Shown: positions 25,988 to 31,398 of the stretch, in pieces
Layout: each line of letters opens with the position of its first letter
Numbering within the stretch: position 1 is the first letter of the stretch
Assembly: GCA_947588845.1 (NCBI GenBank)
Contig: CANQAR010000025.1
Location: 1-41,008 of the forward strand
Reading direction: 5' to 3'
Origin: an uncultured Lachnospiraceae bacterium
GTDB taxonomy: Bacteria; Bacillota; Clostridia; Lachnospirales; Lachnospiraceae
DNA: 41,008 nt
Notes under the pieces: model-generated
The model's database searches: none
Seen by the model: the letters and a program-made list of their open reading frames with translations, nothing else
What the model was told of the DNA's origin: nothing
Made by a program: the position numbers and the translations under genes

Positions 25988-26395
25988 ATGAAGTTCTATA
26001 CTATGCTGCAGGTCTGCCGTGAGACGGGCCTGAGTTACGAGACTTTGAAGTATTACTGCAACGAAGGTCTTGTCCCACACGTCAAGCGGGACAAGAATAA
26101 TCGCCGTATTTTCAGTGAGCGGGATATAAAATGGATCAAGGATCTCGACTGCTTGAAAAAGTGCAACATGAGCATTCAGGAGATGAAAGCGTATCTGGGA
26201 CTGTGTCTGCAGGGACCATCATCCATCCCACAGCGTCAAGTGATGCTTGCACAAAAGCAAACTGTGCTGGAAGCGCAAATCACCCAGCTGCAGGCCAGCG
26301 TTGCCTACATCGATTGGAAACAAGGCTATTATGATGATGTTCTTGCCGGACGAACCGATTATGTGAGCAACCTGCTCCCATATGAGGAGTCCTGA
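25988..26395 (+). CDS. MerR family transcriptional regulator
   Basis: 135 residues. The N-terminal winged helix is of MerR type (V-C-R-E-T-G-L-S-Y-E-T-L-K-Y-Y-C-N-E-G-L-V; R-I-F-S-E-R-D-I split over residues 9-48), followed by the M-S-I-Q-E-M-K dimer helix start and a C-terminal coiled region. There is no Cys metal site at the C-terminus. It lies 45 bases after the reductase gene with CGGAGG before the start, so it is probably in the same transcript and activates the 19-bp-spacer promoter at 23732. Confidence 0.9.
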   Translation: MKFYTMLQVCRETGLSYETLKYYCNEGLVPHVKRDKNNRRIFSERDIKWIKDLDCLKKCNMSIQEMKAYLGLCLQGPSSIPQRQVMLAQKQTVLEAQITQLQASVAYIDWKQGYYDDVLAGRTDYVSNLLPYEES

Positions 26396-26467
26396 TGGAT
26401 AAACTGGGCCGTCAATAAGGCGCAGAAAACGTGATGGGGTGGTTGGCACCCCATCCCTTGTCTCCTC

Positions 26468-26508
26468 AAAAACGCGCAAACCCGCCCAAGTGCTGGCACT
26501 TGGGCGGG
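26468..26508 (-). terminator. terminator of the flavin reductase gene (minus strand)
   Basis: CCCGCCCAAGTGC and its complement form a near-perfect 12-13 bp stem (26481-26508) around a 3-base loop. On the minus strand it is followed by TTTGCGCGTTTTTG. It sits 20 bases past the flavin reductase stop and also insulates the MerR gene from the other side. Confidence 0.75.
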
Positions 26509-26527
26509 TATATGATCCTGAATCTCA

Positions 26528-27079
26528 TTATTTCAGCTTTGCGCCGTCTTTGAAAGCATTTCCTACCTTATCACCCAAGCGGATGTAAGCAGCAGCCGCA
26601 GGATCAAAGATAATGGCATCCAGCTTTTTGTAGTCTACGTTGCCGTCCGTCAGGATACTCTCGTCGGCGCTGACGTTGACGATCTCACCGATCACATTGC
26701 CGTCTTCATTGCATTTCAGAAATTTACATTCCAGCGTCAAAGGCAGTTCATTGATGAGCGGCGCGTTTACAAATTCGCTTTTTACCGTCGTGAAGCCTGC
26801 TTTCTCCATTTTGTTCGGCTCTTTTTTTGCGGAGACGATCCCCACATAGTCGCAGGGAACGACAGTAGAAGCAGTGGCAAAGCTGACAGTAAAAGCGCCG
26901 GTTGTTTTGATATTGTCCGTTGTCTTATGAGAGCTTAGACACAACATGACCTGATTTGCGTCATATTGCCCGCCCCAGGCGGCGTTCATCAAGTTCGGTT
27001 TTCCGTTCTCGTCATAGGTGCCGATCATCAGCACCGGCTGTGGGTAAACCCACGGTTTGACTCCAAAATTCTTTCTCAT
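26528..27079 (-). CDS. flavin reductase family protein (flavoredoxin-like)
   Basis: 183 residues of the flavin-reductase-like split-barrel fold: Y-P-Q-P-V-L-M-I-G-T-Y near 18, N-L-M-N-A-A-W-G near 29, L-C-L-S-S-H-K-T-T near 46, G-A-F-T-V-S-F near 61 and Y-V-G-I-V-S near 78. Such FMN-binding proteins reduce flavins or act as electron carriers. The start has AGGAGG 9 bases upstream. A copy of the 42-bp element lies about 230 bases upstream on the same strand, linking it to the regulon of the aldo/keto reductase and CMD-cupin genes (inference). Confidence 0.9.
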   Translation of the reverse strand: MRKNFGVKPWVYPQPVLMIGTYDENGKPNLMNAAWGGQYDANQVMLCLSSHKTTDNIKTTGAFTVSFATASTVVPCDYVGIVSAKKEPNKMEKAGFTTVKSEFVNAPLINELPLTLECKFLKCNEDGNVIGEIVNVSADESILTDGNVDYKKLDAIIFDPAAAAYIRLGDKVGNAFKDGAKLK

Positions 27080-27138
27080 TGTATTATCCTCCTGTTTTTA
27101 ATGTGTAACGAAGCCAAAGCGTATCATTTTCGATTTGC

Positions 27139-27282
27139 TCAACCGCCTTCAGAGAAAATGCGACGGGTGCTGCGGAAGAAAATATCCAGAAAACAGCTGT
27201 CCTCTTTGGCATCCAGCGCCAGAAGTTCCCCGATTTCCGCATCGTGCCGTATCAAACGGTTCGTTGGGCTGGCTCTAATCAT
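27139..27282 (-). CDS. 47-residue ORF of unknown status
   Basis: On the minus strand an ATG 12 bases after a TTTATAAT box opens a 47-codon frame rich in charged residues (N-R-L-I-R-H-D-A-E-I-G-E-L-L-A-L-D). There is no ribosome binding site. It may be the start of a leaderless small gene, a remnant, or chance. No family recognised. Confidence 0.2.
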   Translation of the reverse strand: MIRASPTNRLIRHDAEIGELLALDAKEDSCFLDIFFRSTRRIFSEGG

Positions 27283-27306
27283 ATTATAAATGAATCGAGG
27301 CTTTCG

Positions 27307-27348
27307 GAGAAGTCACGATTCGTTTATCAGTTCATACCAAAAGTTATA
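27307..27348 (-). promoter_or_regulatory. 42-bp conserved element, copy C (candidate LysR-type operator)
   Basis: On the minus strand it reads TATAACTTTTGGTATGAA and onward to CGTGACTTCTC, matching 38 of 42 bases of copy A. The likeness continues downstream (CTCGATT then a TATAAT-like box), so the shared unit is an operator plus core promoter. It points towards the flavin reductase gene. Confidence 0.6.
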
Positions 27349-27416
27349 TCTCGCTTTTTTTAAGCACCTTTTTTACGGCATCCAGGAACCGTGCTGCGGT
27401 GGCCGACGAGTAGATC

Positions 27417-27515
27417 ATGGATATTCAAATGTTTCTTTCGCTGTTAAGCTTCGGTTTGACCTGCTTTGGAATCGGATATTCCATTGGTAAGGATAGTAAT
27501 AAGACGCAAAAATAG
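27417..27515 (+). CDS. 32-residue membrane peptide, probable type I toxin
   Basis: The peptide begins M-D-I-Q-M-F-L-S-L-L-S-F, has one hydrophobic helix (about residues 5-22) and ends with a polar charged tail G-K-D-S-N-K-T-Q-K. This is the plan of small holin-like or Fst/TxpA-type toxins of Bacillota. The stop lies inside a bidirectional hairpin. A perfect consensus promoter on the opposite strand fires back across the 3' end, as in convergent type I toxin-antitoxin loci. There is no strong ribosome binding site, so translation may be structure-controlled. The toxin role is inferred from architecture. Confidence 0.6.
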   Translation: MDIQMFLSLLSFGLTCFGIGYSIGKDSNKTQK

Positions 27516-27590
27516 CCGCCCCGCCCAAGGATACGGCTATTTTGCTATAAATATCTAATCGGGATAACCGTCTATCGGCAGCATCCTTTT
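27506..27590 (-). ncRNA. predicted antisense RNA (type I antitoxin)
   Basis: From the promoter at 27598-27626 transcription should start near 27590 and run on the minus strand. The hairpin CGGCTATT/AATAGCCG (27511-27541) is followed on that strand by a T-rich stretch, giving an RNA of about 85 bases. It would be fully complementary to the 3' part of the toxin message, including its stop codon. Confidence 0.55.
27511..27544. terminator. bidirectional hairpin shared by toxin mRNA and antisense RNA
   Basis: AATAGCCG (27511-27518) pairs with CGGCTATT (27534-27541). It is followed by TTTTG on the plus strand and TTTTTG on the minus strand. Shared bidirectional terminators are known from Fst-type loci. 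Confidence 0.65.
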
Positions 27591-27591
27591 T
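27561..27591 (+). terminator. plus-strand terminator beyond the toxin ORF
   Basis: GGAT-ACCG paired with CGGC-ATCC around TCTAT, then TTTTT (27587-27591). Termination here would leave about 75 bases of toxin mRNA overlapping the antisense RNA. Confidence 0.55.
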
Positions 27592-27597
27592 GTTTAT

Positions 27598-27626
27598 ATC
27601 ATAATCCCTTCTTCTCTTTTTGTCAA
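27598..27626 (-). promoter_or_regulatory. consensus sigma-A promoter of the antisense RNA
   Basis: On the minus strand TTGACA (27621-27626), exactly 17 bases, then TATGAT (27598-27603). It is the best core promoter in the window and faces no protein-coding gene, only the 3' end of the small ORF at 27417. Confidence 0.85.
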
Positions 27627-27669
27627 CTGAATGTATGGCAAATTTACATAGCTAAAACTGTAACTATTT

Positions 27670-28990
27670 TTTGACGGATTGATTGGTAAGACGGAACTGA
27701 TTTCCTTTACAAACAGCAGATTGGGGAAAGAAAATCGCCTTCTCTGCGTCAGCAGGCCCAGAAGATTCGGGAAATCCATGACTGCAGGTATGCTTGCGGC
27801 TTACTACGGCAGGAACTGTGATTCGAAAAAGATGTCCGCACAGTGCAAAATTGCACAGGATCCCTCTTTTTAACACACCTGAACAGATACCACGTGCTTT
27901 TTTTTGACATGCAGCGTTTTTTGATTCGTGCAGGAAGCGCACAGCAGATGGTTCCCTATCTCGAAAAAGAAATCGCAGCGGAGCTGAAAGAAGCCTGCCT
28001 GGAACTGAAAAATGTGCAGGAGCAGCACCTGGCCCCTCTTCTGGGCATGCACTCTGCATTGAATATTTTTGATGAATTTTCCATGACAAACCCAAAGCGG
28101 CTGGCAAAGTATGTGGGATTTACAGAGTCAGAAGTAAAACAGCTTTGCGACAGTTACCATATGGATTTTGAGGAGGCCAGGAGATGGTATGATGGGTACT
28201 GTTTCAGAAATATAGAACATATATACAATCCCAAATCGATTGTTGATGCCATGCTTGAAGGAGAGTTTCACAGCTACTGGACCAGCACAGAGACCTCAGG
28301 GTCTATATTGATCTGAATTTTGACGGGCTTAAAGATGCGATCATAGCCATGCTCGGGGGAATTGGCTGTAAGATCGACACGGGGACATTCCAGAATGACA
28401 TGACGAGTTTTACGAGCAGGGACGATGTACTTGCGCTGCTGGTTCACCTGGGATATCTGGCTTATCGGGAAGAGACGGAAGAAGTATTTATTCCAAATGA
28501 GGAAGTAAGGGCGGAATTTCTGCGTTCAATCAATCGAAGCGGATGGAAAGAAGTATCCGATGCCGTTTCAGCATCAGAAGAACTGCTTGAGGCGACGCTT
28601 CAGATGGAAGGAAAGAAAGTTGCGGAAGCGATGGATGCGGTACATACCGAGAATACATCAATTCTTTCGTATAATAATGAAAATTCTCTGAGCTGTGCAG
28701 TAACCCTCGCGTACTACAGTGCGAAAAAGGATTACACTCTGATCAGGGAACTGCCCGCCGGAAAAGGTTTTGCAGATATTGTATTTTTACCGCGGCGCCA
28801 TACAGATAAGCCGGCATTTATTGTAGAACTGAAATGGGATAAAACAGCGGAAAGAGCAATTCGTCAGATTAAAGATAGAAAGTATATGGAATCACTGAAA
28901 AATTATAAAGGGGATTTGCTGCTTGTTGGGATAAATTATGATAAGAAAGCGAAGAAACACCAGTGTGTGATAGAAACATCCGTAAAATAG
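27670..28990 (+). pseudogene. AAA-ATPase/PD-(D/E)XK nuclease (DUF1703) pseudogene
   Basis: Three consecutive pieces of one gene can be read. The first (about 27670-27870) has R-P-R-R-F-G-K-S, the family's Walker A region. The second (about 27880-28300) has F-F-D-M-Q, then Y-V-G-F-T-E-S-E-V and R-R-W-Y-D-G-Y. The third (about 28298-28990) has Y-I-D-L-N-F-D-G, L-V-H-L-G-Y-L-A-Y and the nuclease core G-F-A-D-I-V-F-L-P ... F-I-V-E-L-K-W. A stop-rich junction with missing sequence lies near 27870 and a frameshift near 28296; the N-terminus is also gone. The family (AAA-ATPase_like + PDDEXK_9) is multicopy in gut anaerobes and of unsettled function. Confidence 0.88.
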
Positions 28991-29017
28991 GAAATTCAAA
29001 GCTTTCGGAGAAAATTA

Positions 29018-29155
29018 TGGGATCGTGTCAGCATTAACTTCCGCGTATTTAACTCCAATGACAACAAGGATATCGCCCGAGGACTGAACAAGTATGAAAT
29101 CGATTTTTACAAAAAGACTGAGTTGTTTCTAAAAATGCTCAAAACCAATGCTTAA
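29018..29155 (+). pseudogene. C-terminal remnant of an unidentified gene
   Basis: An open stretch without a start reads W-D-R-V-S-I-N-F-R-V-F-N and ends K-T-E-L-F-L-K-M-L-K-T-N-A, followed at once by a good terminator. The terminator and protein-like composition suggest the tail of a lost gene. No family recognised. Confidence 0.35.
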
Positions 29156-29176
29156 CACATGGTTTTGGGCATTTTT
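29132..29176 (+). terminator. terminator
   Basis: AAATGCTCAAAACCA (29132-29146) pairs, with one G-T or mismatch, with TGGTTTTGGGCATTT, ending in T-runs. Confidence 0.8.
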
Positions 29177-29209
29177 AAAAATTTCTATTTTTAAATTTAT
29201 ACAAAACCA

Positions 29210-29238
29210 TTGCAAATACTCCTGTTTTGATCTATTAT
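29210..29238 (+). promoter_or_regulatory. promoter before a truncated ORF
   Basis: TTGCAA (29210-29215), 17 bases, TATTAT (29233-29238), then TAGGAGG and an ATG at 29263. Confidence 0.6.
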
Positions 29239-29262
29239 AAAAACAAACTAGGAGGTCTTGCG

Positions 29263-29304
29263 ATGGATCTATATAAAGAATTAGGTTGTCAGGGATACCT
29301 TTGA
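29263..29304 (+). pseudogene. 13-codon 5' stub of a lost gene
   Basis: A strong promoter and AGGAGG lead into M-D-L-Y-K-E-L-G-C-Q-G-Y-L and a stop. Such good expression signals for a 13-residue peptide suggest a gene truncated by the rearrangement that brought in the MNT-HEPN pair. A short leader peptide is the alternative. Confidence 0.4.
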
Positions 29305-29310
29305 AAAGGT

Positions 29311-29339
29311 GTTTCGTTCTCCTGGAAACGTGCTATAAT
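29311..29339 (+). promoter_or_regulatory. promoter of the MNT-HEPN operon
   Basis: GTTTCG (29311-29316), 17 bases and TGC-TATAAT (29334-29339), an extended -10 that can compensate for the weak -35. The ATG follows 28 bases later. Confidence 0.65.
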
Positions 29340-29367
29340 AAAGCAAGTAATGATTAAGGAGGCACTT

Positions 29368-29691
29368 ATGGAAAAAATAGATACTTCCAGAATTAACAAG
29401 ATTAAACTTGATTCCGTAAATACAATGATCAGAGCTGCACGGAAATACCCATTTGTGAAACGCCTGATTATCTTTGGAAGCAGTGTGACAGATTGCTGCA
29501 CGGAAGAGAGTGATATTGATGTCTGTATGGATGTCGGTAATAAAACGCAAGGGCTTGATTTATTCAATTTCCATGCCGACCTCTGCAAAAGCTGTGACTT
29601 CAATTGTGATGTTTTGAATTATTATCGTTTGAAGGGGAATCTCAAAAACGAGATCGACAATAAAGGGGTGGTTGTTTATGCTTCTGAGTAA
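29368..29691 (+). CDS. MNT-type nucleotidyltransferase (antitoxin of an MNT-HEPN pair)
   Basis: 107 residues from the ATG at 29368, 8 bases after TAAGGAGG; an in-frame ATG at 29350 lacks a site. The minimal nucleotidyltransferase motif is I-I-F-G-S-S followed by D-I-D-V, i.e. G-S-x(10)-D-x-D, near residues 35-50. In MntA/HepT pairs this enzyme AMPylates the HEPN ribonuclease and silences it. The gene overlaps the HEPN gene by 14 bases. Confidence 0.88.
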   Translation: MEKIDTSRINKIKLDSVNTMIRAARKYPFVKRLIIFGSSVTDCCTEESDIDVCMDVGNKTQGLDLFNFHADLCKSCDFNCDVLNYYRLKGNLKNEIDNKGVVVYASE

Positions 29692-30136
29692 AGCTGATGC
29701 AGACATCAGGGTTGCAGAATTGTTAATATCACCACAAGGGAATCCAACCAATGATGAAAATATAATTGATTTGGCTGCTTTTCATGTACAGCAGGCAATT
29801 GAAAAAACACTAAAGCATGTACTGCAAACAGAAGCCGGTATATCGGAAGGATACAAAGGGTATAAAACGCATGACCTTGTATCTTTGATCACAATGGTGG
29901 AAAACAAAACAGAATTTGTGGTGCCAGATGCTTTGAAAAATATAGCAAGTGATGTTTCAAGCTGGGAAGCATCAAGCCGTTATGGAGGATCTTATACCGG
30001 GACTCTAAATGAAATCAGACAAGCGATTGATTTATTTAAAGAGTTAAGAGAAGAGGTAGAAAACAGAGATTCTGATTCAGTTGGCAATGAAGAATATGAA
30101 AAATCAGATTCTGAATATAAAGATGACGAGGAATGA
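29678..30136 (+). CDS. HEPN domain protein (putative RNase toxin of an MNT-HEPN pair)
   Basis: About 152 residues from the ATG at 29678. The pattern is of a HEPN helical bundle: A-D-A-D-I-R-V-A-E-L-L near residue 6, F-H-V-Q-Q-A-I-E-K-T-L-K near 36, K-T-H-D-L near 67, and S-S-R-Y near 106. In this branch HEPN proteins are usually RNases held in check by the nucleotidyltransferase. The strict R-x4-6-H catalytic motif is not obvious to me, so activity is uncertain. The C-terminal 30 residues are very acidic. A terminator follows 10 bases after the stop. Confidence 0.85.
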   Translation: MLLSKADADIRVAELLISPQGNPTNDENIIDLAAFHVQQAIEKTLKHVLQTEAGISEGYKGYKTHDLVSLITMVENKTEFVVPDALKNIASDVSSWEASSRYGGSYTGTLNEIRQAIDLFKELREEVENRDSDSVGNEEYEKSDSEYKDDEE

Positions 30137-30145
30137 GCCGAAAGA

Positions 30146-30178
30146 AAAGCTCCAGGACAGTTGCAATGGAGCTTTTTT
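30146..30178 (+). terminator. terminator of the MNT-HEPN operon
   Basis: AAAGCTCC (30146-30153) pairs with GGAGCTTT (30168-30175), followed by TTT. Confidence 0.85.
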
Positions 30179-30182
30179 AGTC

Positions 30183-30410
30183 CTCAAATCGTATAACTAT
30201 GATGCTTGTCCAATCCTTGAAAAAGAAACGTTCCAGCCGTTAAAAGATATTCATGTTTTTATGAAACGCTGTACGGTATTGAACGATACTCTTGCATGGG
30301 ATATTCAGGGGAACAGGGATACAACAGCCTGTCGGGATATTGATCCGGATACTTTATATGATTTGTCCAGTTCAAAAGAACCGTTTAAGATGGAATGGCA
30401 TAGCGCGTAG
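30183..30410 (+). pseudogene. DUF2442-like fragment
   Basis: After the terminator a frame carries F-Q-P-L-K-D-I-H-V-F, then N-D-T-L-A-W-D and D-I-D-P-D-T-L-Y-D-L. This is the second half of DUF2442-type proteins (L-K-D-P..F..., W-P-G-..-D-I-A-P-x-x-L-Y). The open frame formally reaches back through the terminator into the HEPN gene, so it has no start of its own. DUF2442 genes usually accompany DUF4160 partners; none is seen here. Confidence 0.5.
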
Positions 30411-30449
30411 GCCGATGATAAAAATTTTCTTATTTATTTGACCGTCAAA

Positions 30450-30780
30450 TCAAATTCCGGCTGCGTCGTTCACAAACCAGCCGCCTCCCTTGATCAGCAG
30501 CAACAGGCCAATAATAAAATTGCTTTGATATTCTGAATCGCATACAGAATAAAAGACATCAGCATACGATACATACTTCTTCCAAGGAATCCCGGCACAG
30601 TCTAGGGACAGCCCACATTTTTTGCTTCTGTCATCATCAAGAAGCAGATATTTTATGACGCTCGTTGGATCCCGATGGTCAAGGGCATCCATGACAGCGT
30701 CGATGCCTGCGTGGTTCCTGCGGATATTTGTGACAAACGTCCTTCGCGTAACGTGCTGCCGCCTTTCACAGACTGCCTTT
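30450..30780 (-). pseudogene. C-terminal remnant of a tyrosine recombinase/integrase
   Basis: The minus strand reads H-V-T-R-R-T-F-V-T-N-I near 30740, the H-x-x-R box of tyrosine recombinases, then G-I-D-A-V-M-D-A-L-D-H-R-D-P-T with the second conserved His, and I-K-Y-L with the nucleophile Tyr. About 60 further codons follow to a stop at 30450. The upstream core domain is missing, cut off at the IS66 fragment. It marks an old integrated element whose integrase is dead. Confidence 0.7.
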
Positions 30781-31038
30781 CAGGCAGAATTCCATGACGC
30801 CGTGAACAGCGCGAACGAGAGCGCGGTCGGCCTCAGTCTGATCGAGACGGCGAAAGCGAATTACCTGAACATCTATCAGTACCTGTACGCGCTGCTGCTG
30901 TACATGATGCACTATAAAGAGGAGCCCGCAGGCATAAACCAGATGCTGCCGTAGAGCGGGGTTATCAAAGAGAGATGTTCCGGAGTAACGGATACTGAAA
31001 GAGAGAACGGAAGCCTGAGGGAACTTTCCAAAATATAA
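30781..31038 (+). pseudogene. IS66 family transposase, C-terminal fragment
   Basis: The frame reads A-N-E-S-A-V, then L-I-E-T-A-K-A-N-Y-L-N-I-Y-Q-Y-L and I-N-Q-M-L-P, matching the C-terminus of IS66 transposases (V-E-T-A-K-A-N-G-L-N-x-Y-x-Y-L ... L-M-P-W-S). The expected Trp after M-L-P is a TAG stop at 30952. Beyond it S-G-V-I-K-E-R-C continues the homology to 31038. No terminal repeat is recognisable. Confidence 0.75.
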
Positions 31039-31398
31039 GGTTCTCCGGAAGTCGTGAACGGGTGGTTATTCATCATAATGCAAATACTGAAAAATAAATT
31101 ATATGTGCATGCTTATGGTTATCACAAAATGGAAGTTTCAGGGGGATTTTAATATGTGCAAAATATTCGACACTCGACTTAGGACGGGAACATCTTTCGT
31201 CAAGATCGCACTAAAATATTGACAAAGTTCATTGCTGAATATAAAATATACTTGTTTTTGTGTATATAAATTCAAATCATGGATGTCTATTGTAAGATAT
31301 TATGAGGATAAGGAAACGTATGATCGAAGGGATATTTGACAGTTATGTGGTTAAAAAGTCAAGGAGGCAATGCTACCTTGATAAGTTAGGAGGTTTAG
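31039..31398. other. AT-rich gap before the GTPase operon
   Basis: No gene seen. It holds the probable remains of the IS66 end on the left, the promoter at 31219-31247, and TTAGGAGG just before the GTPase start. The 5' leader of about 145 bases could carry regulation; no clear structure was found by eye. Confidence 0.5.
31219..31247 (+). promoter_or_regulatory. promoter of the GTPase-HerA-toxin operon
   Basis: TTGACA (31219-31224), 17 bases, TAAAAT (31242-31247). It is the best candidate in the 360 bases before the operon. Confidence 0.55.

Noticed and set aside
23663-26080. Two long minus-strand open frames (457 and 346 codons) opposite the flavin reductase
   Set aside because: They are antisense shadows of a GC-rich gene with clear FMN and FAD motifs; their translations show no family motifs and no ribosome sites.
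29368-30136. MNT-HEPN pair as part of the GTPase-HerA operon
   Set aside because: It has its own promoter and terminator and is separated by integrase and IS66 debris.
31000-31100. Possible group II intron or structured RNA after the IS66 fragment
   Set aside because: No domain V-like hairpin or reverse transcriptase could be found; the sequence continues IS66 homology to 31038.
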